Assembly (NCBI GenBank): GCA_019246575.1
Contig: JAFAQG010000872.1
Span: 1 to 7,560 of the forward strand
DNA: 7,560 nucleotides
Source: Acidobacteriaceae bacterium
GTDB taxonomy: Bacteria > Acidobacteriota > Terriglobia > Bryobacterales > Bryobacteraceae
Direction: 5' to 3'
In this document: piece after piece, positions 1-5,741 of the stretch
How positions within the stretch are numbered: the first letter of the stretch is position 1
How the letters are laid out: every line of letters starts with the position of its first letter
Position numbers and translations under genes: made by a program
The notes under the pieces: generated by a model
What the model saw: the letters and a program-made list of their open reading frames with translations, nothing else
Database searches by the model: none
What the model was told of the DNA's origin: nothing

Positions 1-440
1 TCAGCAACTGGCAACTGAGCGGGACTATCCATCTGCAATCCGGATTTCCATACACAATCGAAGGCAACACGTCGATACTCGGCGCAATTAAAGCCGACTA
101 CGTCGGCGGCCCGGTGCTTTTGCCCAATCCGGGACCGAACGGCTGGATCAACAAAGCGGCATTCAAAGTCGCGCCCGATACACGCTTCGGGACGGCGGGA
201 GCAGGCGATGTGAGAGGGCCGGGCTTGCAGACCTACAACGTCTCGGTAGCGCGACTCTTCCCCATTCTCCGCGAAGGCACGACGTTGCAATTCCGGGCGG
301 ATTTCCTGAACGCATTCAATACGGTGAACTTTCAACCGTTTCCGTCATCTTCGCTGAACGTTTCGGACGCCACGTTCGGCACGCTCACGTCCGCCTACCC
401 GGCCCGCACCATCCAGCTTTCGATGAAGCTGCGATTCTAA
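1..440 (+). CDS. TonB-dependent receptor (Oar-like), C-terminal fragment
   Basis: This is the C-terminal end of an outer-membrane beta-barrel; the gene starts before the window and is read in the frame beginning at base 3. The visible ~145 residues include a W-Q-L-S-G-T-I strand followed by SGFPYT. Further on are a GPGLQTYNVSVAR-type strand, the typical FRADFLNAFNTVNFQP block, and a last strand ending IQLSMKLRF with a terminal aromatic residue, the usual outer-membrane insertion signal. This pattern is common in the large Oar/carboxypeptidase-regulatory-like receptors of Acidobacteriota, which import substrates using TonB energy. The plug and N-terminus are outside the window, so the substrate cannot be judged. 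The gene converges on a TonB-family gene, which fits a shared uptake role. Family call fairly sure; Oar subtype likely. Confidence 0.8.
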   Translation, partial: SNWQLSGTIHLQSGFPYTIEGNTSILGAIKADYVGGPVLLPNPGPNGWINKAAFKVAPDTRFGTAGAGDVRGPGLQTYNVSVARLFPILREGTTLQFRADFLNAFNTVNFQPFPSSSLNVSDATFGTLTSAYPARTIQLSMKLRF

Positions 441-448
441 GACGTTTT

Positions 449-480
449 GCCGGCCCGCACGCGTCAGCGACCGGCTTTTT
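449..480 (+). terminator. Probable rho-independent terminator of the receptor gene
   Basis: GCCGG (449-453) pairs with CCGGC (471-475). An inner CGC/GCG stem (456-458 with 467-469) extends it past a small internal bulge, and TTTTT follows directly at 476-480. It lies 8 bases after the receptor stop and its T-run touches the stop codon of the convergent tonB-like gene. The stem is short and imperfect, so this is a moderate call. There is no matching T-run for the opposite strand. Confidence 0.5.
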
Positions 481-1528
481 ACAAGAGCCGGAAATTCACT
501 TCCACTTGCGCCACGGTCGGAACCGGTCGGCCGGCCTTCATACCCGGGCGGAAGCGCCATTTAGACACAGCTTCAATCGCCTTCCGGTCCAGACCCAATC
601 CGAGCGGGCGAATGACGGTGATGTTCCGTGGAAGCCCGTGCTCGTCCACGACGATTGAGAGCAGCACGGTACCGGAGTACTTGGCTTTGCGCGCTTCTTC
701 GGAGTACTCCGGCTCAATCTTCGTCAGGATCTGCGGCGCCGAAACATCGCCGCCGATTTGATAAGCCCCGCCGCCTGTGCCGCCGCCCGTGCCGGGGCCG
801 AAGCCATCGCCCGTGCCGCTACCAACACCGCCGCCCGACCCACTACCGAATCCTTGCGATCCGGGCCCGCCGGACTGCTGTATCAATTTGCTCATCAGAT
901 CGCCATAATTCTCGGCAACGATCATGGGCGCGGGCGCGGTGATCTTTGGTACGTCGGGTAGCTTCGGATGCTCAATGGCAAACGCCGGCGCCGTAAACTG
1001 CTTGGGTGCTTGGGGCGGGGCAGCCCCGCGAACAGCGGGCCTCGGCTGGTGCATTCCGCCGCCCCCGCCGCCTTGCTCCCTGTGTGCCGCGGTCGGAAGC
1101 TTCGGTTTGTAGTTGGGCACGTAAACGATCCTGCCCAAATCGCGAATCCGTTTTTGAACCCCCTGCGGCCCAAATGTTCCCAGTACCAGTGCTACAGCGG
1201 CCGCATGGATGAGCAGCGAGATCGCGCCGAATCGTGTTCGGCCGCCACGATACGGAGCCCAAATGGTTCCGACCTCGACCGGCTTCGCAGTGATCTGCAA
1301 TGGCGGCAGCTTTGGTGGACGAATCAGGTCGCGAACATTTAAGATCAGCGACTTGTACCAAGGCTGCTCGACTGAGGGAATCTCGAAGCAAAAAACGCGT
1401 GCGTCCACCGCCGCGGTTTGCGCGTGCGAAAACACTCGCCTTTTCAGCCCGAGAGGCGGGTCTGGAACAATCCAGGCGCCAAGCATCTCGTTCAGTTCGG
1501 CATCCGTTAATTCTTCACTTGCAAGCAT
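479..1528 (-). CDS. TonB-family energy transducer with long cytoplasmic N-terminal region
   Basis: This 349-residue inner-membrane protein probably passes proton-motive energy to outer-membrane receptors. Residues 1-99 are predicted cytoplasmic and carry LGAWIVPDPP and a PPKLPPLQIT segment. Residues ~100-119 form one hydrophobic helix. Then come a Pro/Lys-rich stretch with GGGGGG near 153, a Gly/Ser linker at ~219-260, and a TonB C-terminal domain (PF03544 type) at ~263-349 with PEYSEEARKAKYSGTV, VDEHG and KWRFRPG. Classical TonB starts close to its membrane helix, so the ~100-residue cytoplasmic extension is unusual; its WxxP-P motif recalls the membrane-proximal part of anti-sigma factors (inference). 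ATG 1528 is chosen because GGGAG lies 8 bases upstream; a TTG at 1543 would bury that site. The start overlaps the sigma gene by 14 bases, indicating translational coupling. Confidence 0.85.
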   Translation of the reverse strand: MLASEELTDAELNEMLGAWIVPDPPLGLKRRVFSHAQTAAVDARVFCFEIPSVEQPWYKSLILNVRDLIRPPKLPPLQITAKPVEVGTIWAPYRGGRTRFGAISLLIHAAAVALVLGTFGPQGVQKRIRDLGRIVYVPNYKPKLPTAAHREQGGGGGGMHQPRPAVRGAAPPQAPKQFTAPAFAIEHPKLPDVPKITAPAPMIVAENYGDLMSKLIQQSGGPGSQGFGSGSGGGVGSGTGDGFGPGTGGGTGGGAYQIGGDVSAPQILTKIEPEYSEEARKAKYSGTVLLSIVVDEHGLPRNITVIRPLGLGLDRKAIEAVSKWRFRPGMKAGRPVPTVAQVEVNFRLL

Positions 1529-2018
1529 CTTGATAACTCCCAATTCCTCTGTATGGCGCCAACACGCGCTTCAGCTTCTCTCTTGCCCGGTGCAGGCGCG
1601 ACTTCACCGTTCCGATATCGGCCTTCACGATTGCGGCAATCTCGTGAAGCTGAAATCCCTCATATTCGAAAAGAATGAACGCTTCACGCTGGAGGTCGGG
1701 CAATTGATTCACGGCCTGCGCAACCAAAGCGGAAATCTCCTGCGGCGGCCGTCCGTCCGGTATCGACGCAGCTAAATTCTCATCCACCTGCCGGTCCGAG
1801 TGATCGTCGCGATAGCGTTTGAATGCAAGATTTCTTGCAATCGAAAATAAATACGTCCGCATGTCTCCGCGCTCCGCGTTCCAGCCCTGGTGGTCGCGAA
1901 GAATAGCTATAAAACAGTCTTGAGTTATGTCCTCCGCAAGGTCCGCGCGCCCGAGCAATCGATAGGCGAACCGGTACACAGCCTTATGGTGAGCATCAAA
2001 CGCTTGTTCCGGGGTCAA
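1515..2018 (-). CDS. RNA polymerase sigma factor, ECF (sigma-70 family)
   Basis: This 167-residue protein has typical ECF length, with region 2 and region 4 only. Region 2 spans ~5-72 and shows VYRFAYRLLGRADLAEDITQ and then RTYLFSIARNLAFKRYR, the core-binding and -10-reading helices. Region 4 spans ~98-155 and shows QLPDLQREAFILFEYEG, then an HTH ending IGTVKSRLHRAREKLK, which reads the -35 element. The start is TTG at 2018: an in-frame stop lies four codons upstream, and AGAGAG sits 5 bases before it. The next start, GTG at codon 14, would cut into region 2. The gene is first in a two-gene unit with the TonB transducer, whose start it overlaps. No separate anti-sigma gene is present, so the downstream protein may play that role (inference). 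Confidence 0.9.
   Translation of the reverse strand: MTPEQAFDAHHKAVYRFAYRLLGRADLAEDITQDCFIAILRDHQGWNAERGDMRTYLFSIARNLAFKRYRDDHSDRQVDENLAASIPDGRPPQEISALVAQAVNQLPDLQREAFILFEYEGFQLHEIAAIVKADIGTVKSRLHRAREKLKRVLAPYRGIGSYQDACK
1537..1541 (-). promoter_or_regulatory. Ribosome binding site deciding the tonB-like start
   Basis: The minus strand reads GGGAG here, 8 bases before ATG 1528 and inside the last codons of the sigma gene's neighbourhood. It favours ATG 1528 over TTG 1543, which would place the site inside the coding sequence. Confidence 0.6.
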
Positions 2019-2070
2019 TTTGACTCTCTAATTGGTATTACCGTGAGACGTGGGAAAGGATACGGAACCA

Positions 2071-2094
2071 GCATCGGTTTTCGCCGGCCGATGC
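2071..2094. repeat. Inverted repeat between divergent sigma and Uma2 genes
   Basis: GCATCGG (2071-2077) and CCGATGC (2088-2094) are a perfect 7-base inverted repeat around a 10-base centre. It lies in the 97-base gap between the divergent ECF sigma gene and the Uma2 gene, 22 bases before the Uma2 start. It could be an operator or a leader hairpin. No good -35/-10 pair was found in this gap, so its role is open. Confidence 0.4.
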
Positions 2095-2105
2095 ACAATT
2101 GAAAA

Positions 2106-2111
2106 AGGAGG
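2106..2111 (+). promoter_or_regulatory. Strong Shine-Dalgarno of the Uma2 gene
   Basis: AGGAGG, preceded by a run of A, ends 4 bases before GTG 2116. It is the strongest ribosome binding site in the window and fixes the start at 2116 rather than at the in-frame GTG at 2050. Confidence 0.75.
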
Positions 2112-2115
2112 TGTT

Positions 2116-2673
2116 GTGGCAACTCTACCCGCGGCTCCGCCGATCACCGTTCAGCAATACCTCGCGTTCGAGGGCTATCCCGGGCTGCGGGACGAGCTCA
2201 TCAATGGAGAGATCGTCCTGTCGCCGCAACCGAAAGCTCATCATCAAGAAGTCACGCATAACGTGCTTCTTGCCCTAGGTGAGATCTTTAAGAACTCCCA
2301 GTACGTTGTCAGGCAGAACTCGAACATCCGGTTCGATCGGGCCAACAGCATGCCTGCGCCGGATCTATTCGTCACGCGCAGACAGGATTGGATGCGGGCC
2401 ATCGAAAGCAGGGATTACTTGTCCGTAGCCCCTTTGCTTGTGGTTGAGGTACTCTCCCCGGCCAACCGGCGGCGCAGAGTGGAAGAGAAAGCCGAGCTTT
2501 ATCTCCGTAACGGCGTCACGCATGTGTGGATCTGCGATCCCAAGCGATCCAGCGCTTTCACGGCGCGCTTGTCCGGCAGCGCCGTGGTCCAGGAGCCATT
2601 CGAAACAGTCACGATCTCCGAGGCCGTGCCATTTACCCTCGACGCTTCCCGGTTCTTCGTAATCAACCCCTAA
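2116..2673 (+). CDS. Uma2 family protein (DUF820, PD-(D/E)XK nuclease fold)
   Basis: This 185-residue protein has the usual Uma2 length and motif order. An N-terminal ITVQQYLAFEG leads to ELINGEIVLSPQPKAHHQEV. The nuclease core follows: PAPDLFV with Asp83, then LLVVEVLSP with Glu111, then EEKAELYLRNGVTHVWICDP with Lys125 and Tyr129. In this family the acidic pair and the later Lys are thought to form a restriction-endonuclease-like site. The fold is well established, but the biological function is not; the family is greatly expanded in Cyanobacteria, Acidobacteriota and similar phyla. The core residues look intact. The start GTG is set by AGGAGG just upstream. The gene stands alone on its strand, divergent from the sigma factor and convergent with the TIR gene, so no operon partner suggests its target. 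Confidence 0.88.
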   Translation: MATLPAAPPITVQQYLAFEGYPGLRDELINGEIVLSPQPKAHHQEVTHNVLLALGEIFKNSQYVVRQNSNIRFDRANSMPAPDLFVTRRQDWMRAIESRDYLSVAPLLVVEVLSPANRRRRVEEKAELYLRNGVTHVWICDPKRSSAFTARLSGSAVVQEPFETVTISEAVPFTLDASRFFVINP

Positions 2674-2697
2674 GCAGATCTGGCGTAGAGTACATCT

Positions 2698-2856
2698 TCA
2701 ACGCCACTTAACCTGAATTCCGAAATCAAGCACTGATCGGACATGGGATGCCGTACCGGAAGCGGTCAGGTTGCGAGTATCGGATTGAACTTCGGCGAAG
2801 TTGGGATCTGCCAACGCAAGATGTTGTCGAGCAAAGCGCTTCGCGTTTTCAGGCCG
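2698..2856 (-). pseudogene. Possible relic of an outer-membrane receptor C-terminus
   Basis: In the minus frame that differs from the TIR gene, the 52 codons before the stop at 2698 contain ALADPNFAEVQSDTRNLTASG and end LDFGIQVKWR. This resembles the last two strands of TonB-dependent receptors, which often read DPNFGxVxS...QFGLKxxF. There is no start codon of its own and no matching upstream barrel sequence. The 3' part of the TIR gene overlaps it from 2766. It may be a fossil that the TIR gene now runs into, or the true end of the TIR protein after a one-base shift. The resemblance is short, so the call is weak. Confidence 0.3.
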
Positions 2857-3419
2857 CCCCAGCTTTGCGATAAGTGCAGTACGAGTCGCCGGCCCGCGCG
2901 GCCGAGGATGGCTCCACGGGTCAGCACTTGAGTGCGCAGGGTGAGGCGTTCGAGCTCCGGGGCTGCGAACGCTGCGGATCGAGAACCGGTTGCGCCGCTG
3001 ATAGCGCTTCCTCCGCGAGCTGCGTCCAGAATAGCGCGGCAGATGCGATTGAATGATTCGCCCGGACGCCAGACGATGTACTGGATCAGATCCAGATATG
3101 CGCCGAGCTCGTACGGCAATTCCTCTGACACGCTGAGGCGCACTGGCAGGATGGTGATTTTGTCCGCCTTCTTCAATTTGTAAGCAATCGCGATCTCTCG
3201 CCGGACCATGTCGCTCTTGATCGAAGCCGCCGAGAGTAGCGGGACAAAATGCGTCGAATTCCGGAGCTGAACGTCGATTTGTTCGACCCAATTCTGGCCG
3301 AGCCGGATCTTCGAATCAAGGAAGACATCGAATCCGTTGTTCTCCAGGAAGGCCGAAAGCTCTGCCGCAAGATCCTCATCCGGCTTCACATGCGTGTAGC
3401 TGATGAAAATCTGCGGCAC
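2766..3419 (-). CDS. TIR-domain protein with unrecognised C-terminal tail
   Basis: Residues 1 to ~135 form a complete bacterial TIR domain (TIR_2 type): IFISYTHVKPDEDLA at the start, VFLDSKIRLGQNWVEQI as the BB-loop region, VPLLSAASIKSD, then MVRREIAIAY with Glu75 at the usual NADase catalytic position, and ILPVRL...LPYELGAYLDLIQYIVW. Such domains often cleave NAD+ or build protein scaffolds in anti-phage defence, fused to sensor or oligomerising domains. Here the remaining ~80 residues are low in recognisable features (SGATGSRSAAFAAPELERL and on) with no ATPase, helical-repeat or membrane segment. The protein therefore looks truncated or frameshifted. The start is GTG 3419, directly followed by PQIFISY; no Shine-Dalgarno is visible, but TACAAT lies 6 bases upstream. 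TIR call strong; function in this cell unknown. Confidence 0.82.
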   Translation of the reverse strand: MPQIFISYTHVKPDEDLAAELSAFLENNGFDVFLDSKIRLGQNWVEQIDVQLRNSTHFVPLLSAASIKSDMVRREIAIAYKLKKADKITILPVRLSVSEELPYELGAYLDLIQYIVWRPGESFNRICRAILDAARGGSAISGATGSRSAAFAAPELERLTLRTQVLTRGAILGRAGRRLVLHLSQSWGGLKTRSALLDNILRWQIPTSPKFNPILAT

Positions 3420-3425
3420 TGTGCG

Positions 3426-3431
3426 ATTGTA
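3426..3431 (-). promoter_or_regulatory. Candidate -10 element for the TIR gene
   Basis: The minus strand reads TACAAT (5 of 6 to TATAAT), ending 6 bases before GTG 3419. This would put transcription start at or next to the start codon, giving a leaderless message, which agrees with the missing Shine-Dalgarno. No convincing -35 was found at 16-18 bases. Confidence 0.35.
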
Positions 3432-3508
3432 TGATGGTCCGTGAGAATCTTTGCTGCCTTCCGCCTACACGTTGCACGCCTGGCGGCCGGAGCGGCCAGA
3501 AACAGGCG

Positions 3509-3514
3509 TAGAAT
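3509..3514 (+). promoter_or_regulatory. Candidate -10 element for the FecR-domain gene
   Basis: TAGAAT (5 of 6 to TATAAT) lies 75 bases before the FecR-domain start and would give a leader of about 70 bases. No good -35 was found at standard spacing, so the call rests on the hexamer and its position alone. Confidence 0.25.
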
Positions 3515-3589
3515 ACTGTCAGAGCGCGCGCATAGACCTGGGAACCTTAAATCCCGCTGTGCATCCAACGAGTAAGAGGGTTAATCCAC

Positions 3590-4747
3590 ATGAACCGCGT
3601 ATGGCGCACCCCGGCCAAGGTCCTCGCCGGGTTATTCGTAGCCGGCTTGTACGCAATGCCTCAGGCCTATACCATTTCGGCGCGGCCTGGCGTTATCAAC
3701 TACGTCGAAGGGACCGTGTACATGAACGGAACGCCTGTGTCCGCGAAGAGCACAGGAAAAACATTCCTCGCGACCAATGACGCGCTTTCAACGGAGGCCG
3801 GCAAAGCGGAGGTGTTACTCACACCGGGGGTCTTCCTGCGGCTCGGGAACGACACCGAAGTGAAAATGATATCGCCGAGTCTCACGAATACGCAGGTCGA
3901 AATCACCGCAGGCGAGGCCATGGTGGAGGTCGCGCAATTGGTAAAGGATACCGACCTTCAGATTGTGGACCACGGCGCGACGATTAGAATCCAGAAAACC
4001 GGCCTGTATCGGTTCACGGCGGATGAGCCGGCGTTCGCCGCTACCCTCGAAGGCAAGGCCCGCGTGGAGTACGAAGGTAAAAACATTGAACTTGCCAAGA
4101 ACCATCAGGCGGTGATCGGCGGCGCGTTAAAATCCGAGAAGTTCGATGCCAAAAAGAGGGAAGATAATCTCTACGCCTGGAGCAAGGTTCGCGACGAATA
4201 CGAAGCCGCGGCAAGCTATTCAACGGCGCGCAATGTCAACTCAGCGGGCTTCTTTGGCGCTGGTTTCGGTTATCCCGGCGCGTATGCACCGGGCTGGTAC
4301 TGGAATGGCGGGTTCAATTCCTGGGCCTGGCTGCCCGGCGACGGCGCTTTTTTCAGCCCGTTTGGTTATGGTTTCTTCGCGCCCGGGTGGGTCAGTTATG
4401 CGCCCGTCGCCTATGCGCCCGTTTACGGCGTGCGACAGCCCGTCGTTGTCAACCCGAATCATAACTGGGGGCATAACGGCTCAAGCGGTCTAACCACGTC
4501 TTCCGGCACGCCCTACCGCGGCGACCACTCCGGTAATTGGCCGAACCATCCGGGTACCTGGTCGGGCCACTCCGGCGCGTGGTCCGGCAATCAAGGATCC
4601 GCCGCCTGGCATCACGACGGCAATTGGGCTGGGCGCTCCGGTGCGTCCGGGGCAGCAGCTCCTGCACCTTCGGCTCATGTCGGTGGAGGCTGGTCCGGCG
4701 GCGGCGCTGCCGCGCATTCGGGCGGCGGCGGTCACTCCAGCAGGTAA
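3590..4747 (+). CDS. Exported FecR-domain protein with Trp/Gly/His-rich tail
   Basis: This 385-residue protein begins with a probable Sec signal peptide (basic MNRVWRTPAK, hydrophobic VLAGLFVAGLYAM, cleavage near 26-31). Residues ~33-180 match a FecR-type beta-helical domain (PF04773 type): GVINYVEGTVYMNG, ALSTEAGKAEVLLTPGVFLRLG, TQVEITAGEAMVEV and LEGKARVEYEGKN. A charged helical stretch (~183-207) follows. From ~218 the sequence turns to an aromatic Gly/Tyr/Trp/Pro-rich region (GFGYPGAYAPGWYWNGG, YAPVAYAPVYG) and from ~288 to repeats of the WSGxxG kind rich in Trp, His, Ser and Gly. Unlike true FecR it has no cytoplasmic sigma-binding part and no receptor gene beside it, so it is probably a cell-surface or periplasmic structural/binding protein. 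AAGAGGG lies 9 bases upstream of the ATG. Domain call good; function unknown. Confidence 0.82.
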   Translation: MNRVWRTPAKVLAGLFVAGLYAMPQAYTISARPGVINYVEGTVYMNGTPVSAKSTGKTFLATNDALSTEAGKAEVLLTPGVFLRLGNDTEVKMISPSLTNTQVEITAGEAMVEVAQLVKDTDLQIVDHGATIRIQKTGLYRFTADEPAFAATLEGKARVEYEGKNIELAKNHQAVIGGALKSEKFDAKKREDNLYAWSKVRDEYEAAASYSTARNVNSAGFFGAGFGYPGAYAPGWYWNGGFNSWAWLPGDGAFFSPFGYGFFAPGWVSYAPVAYAPVYGVRQPVVVNPNHNWGHNGSSGLTTSSGTPYRGDHSGNWPNHPGTWSGHSGAWSGNQGSAAWHHDGNWAGRSGASGAAAPAPSAHVGGGWSGGGAAAHSGGGGHSSR

Positions 4748-4769
4748 ACGAAGGCCTGCCCAAAAAGCG

Positions 4770-4800
4770 AGAGCGGCCGGGATCCAACCCAGGCCGCTCT
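4770..4800. terminator. Bidirectional rho-independent terminator between convergent genes
   Basis: AGAGCGGCC (4770-4778) and GGCCGCTCT (4792-4800) form a perfect 9-base stem, and GGG/CCC (4779-4781 with 4788-4790) can extend it past one bulged A. On the plus strand TTGTCTT follows. On the minus strand the stem is followed by CGCTTTTT, from the A-run at 4762-4766. It sits between the ends of the FecR-domain gene and the DUF892 gene and can serve both. Confidence 0.8.
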
Positions 4801-4861
4801 TTGTCTTAATACTGTCGAATTTCCAGGGTGGGCCTCGCGGCTCGCCGTCTCTAACCCAGCA

Positions 4862-5410
4862 TCACAGGCGGCTCGTACCGGCTGCCGTCGTGGCGCTCGC
4901 ACTTGTCGCTTGCGCTTGGACGTTTACGGAGCTCTCGGCCAGTTGCGTCAGCTTCTCGTCGGTCGCCGACTCTTCTTGCAAAGTTTGCTGGAGGGTATTG
5001 GCGGCTTCTCGCAGCCCCAGTCGATTGGCGAACGTGCGCGCTGTCCCATAAGCCGAAATTTCATAATGCTCAACCCGCTGTGCGGCGGCGATTAGCGCAG
5101 CATCTCTCACGTCCGGGTCACCTTTCGCGCTGATCATCTCCTGGCCTTCTGAGATCAGCCCTTTCATGGCATCACAGGTTTCCCGCTTTGGTTCGATGCC
5201 AATCTGTCTGAAAATGGATTCGAGGCGCGCAACATGTCCCTCGGTTTCGGTCGCGTGCTGCTGGAATGCCTGTCGCAGAGCACTGGAATTTGCGGCCTCC
5301 GCCATCTGCGGCAGAGCCTTGGTCAAACGTTGCTCGGCATCGTACAGGTCCTCGATCTGATTCACGAACAGGTCCTGTAATGAGTTGAACTCCGTGCTGA
5401 AAAGTTTCAT
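4862..5410 (-). CDS. Ferritin-like DUF892 protein (YciE/YciF family)
   Basis: This 182-residue protein is a cytoplasmic four-helix-bundle ferritin-like protein whose family binds a di-iron centre and is linked to stress responses. The sequence is close to the family norm: LQDLFVNQIEDLYDAEQRLTKALP (helix 1), FQQHATETEGHVARLESIF (helix 2), IAAAQRVEHYEISAYGTARTFA (helix 3) and LQQTLQEESATDEKLTQLAE (helix 4). Likely ligands are Glu20, Glu57 with His59, Glu114 with Glu117, and Glu147. The last ~22 residues are an Ala/Ser/Thr-rich tail. The frame is open upstream to 5533, but ATG 5410 is chosen because GAGGAG stands 9 bases before it and because family members begin at this point. The enzymatic role of the family is not established. 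It is divergent from the histone-tailed gene. Confidence 0.9.
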   Translation of the reverse strand: MKLFSTEFNSLQDLFVNQIEDLYDAEQRLTKALPQMAEAANSSALRQAFQQHATETEGHVARLESIFRQIGIEPKRETCDAMKGLISEGQEMISAKGDPDVRDAALIAAAQRVEHYEISAYGTARTFANRLGLREAANTLQQTLQEESATDEKLTQLAESSVNVQAQATSASATTAAGTSRL

Positions 5411-5741
5411 AGTCACTGACTCCTCACTGGCCTGCTTAGGTTCGCTTCGTCGGGGTCTCGCAGGCTCGGTAGTGGGACTCGCTTCAGTCGGCGATGTTTC
5501 GGGAGTTAACCTAATTCGGCCGCGGCCGCGCAAAGTCGCGCTCGTCGCGTCAAGGGTCGTGCAGTGGATGCGAATCGTGTACCTTGCACTTGCTTATGTT
5601 TTGACCTGAATTTCTGGTATCGTAGTTGCACAGAGCGCAAACAAGGCGCGTTTGGCAGGGCCAAAGCACGCGAGGGAATACGTCATCCGGTCACGCTGAG
5701 ATGCCATGTTGCGCGATTCTGAGGAGCCTGAAGGGAGAATC
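5411..5741. other. 331-base intergenic region between divergent genes
   Basis: This gap should hold the promoters of both the DUF892 gene and the histone-tailed gene. I see a ribosome binding site (CTCCTC on the plus strand, 5420-5425) for the minus gene and AAGGGAG (5731-5737) for the plus gene. A 12-base palindrome CGGCCGCGGCCG lies at 5517-5528. TGGTATCGT (5615-5623) could be an extended -10 for the plus gene but lacks a -35. No small ORF with a convincing start and no RNA gene was recognised. Confidence 0.5.

Noticed and set aside
447..1391. Several plus- and minus-strand ORFs of 60-140 codons across the tonB-like gene
   Set aside because: They are shadows of the Gly/Pro-rich, GC-rich tonB-like gene; they lack domains and ribosome binding sites, and their compositions are Arg/Ser/Ala-rich noise.
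1529..1543. TTG start at 1543 for the tonB-like gene
   Set aside because: It would place the GGGAG site inside the coding region; ATG 1528 has that site at proper spacing.
2050..2115. Upstream in-frame GTG 2050 for the Uma2 gene
   Set aside because: The added 22 residues are not family-like, and the strong AGGAGG at 2106-2111 clearly serves GTG 2116.
3386..3589. Small ORFs between the TIR and FecR-domain genes
   Set aside because: They have no ribosome binding site or recognisable sequence and overlap the genes on either side.
5517..5528. Palindrome CGGCCGCGGCCG as an operator
   Set aside because: It is pure GC sequence in a GC-rich genome and has no position relative to a recognisable promoter; kept only as a note in the intergenic entry.
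5411..5533. Longer DUF892 protein starting at 5533
   Set aside because: The extra 41 residues are Pro/Arg/Thr-rich and unlike the family, while ATG 5410 has GAGGAG upstream and the family's usual N-terminus.
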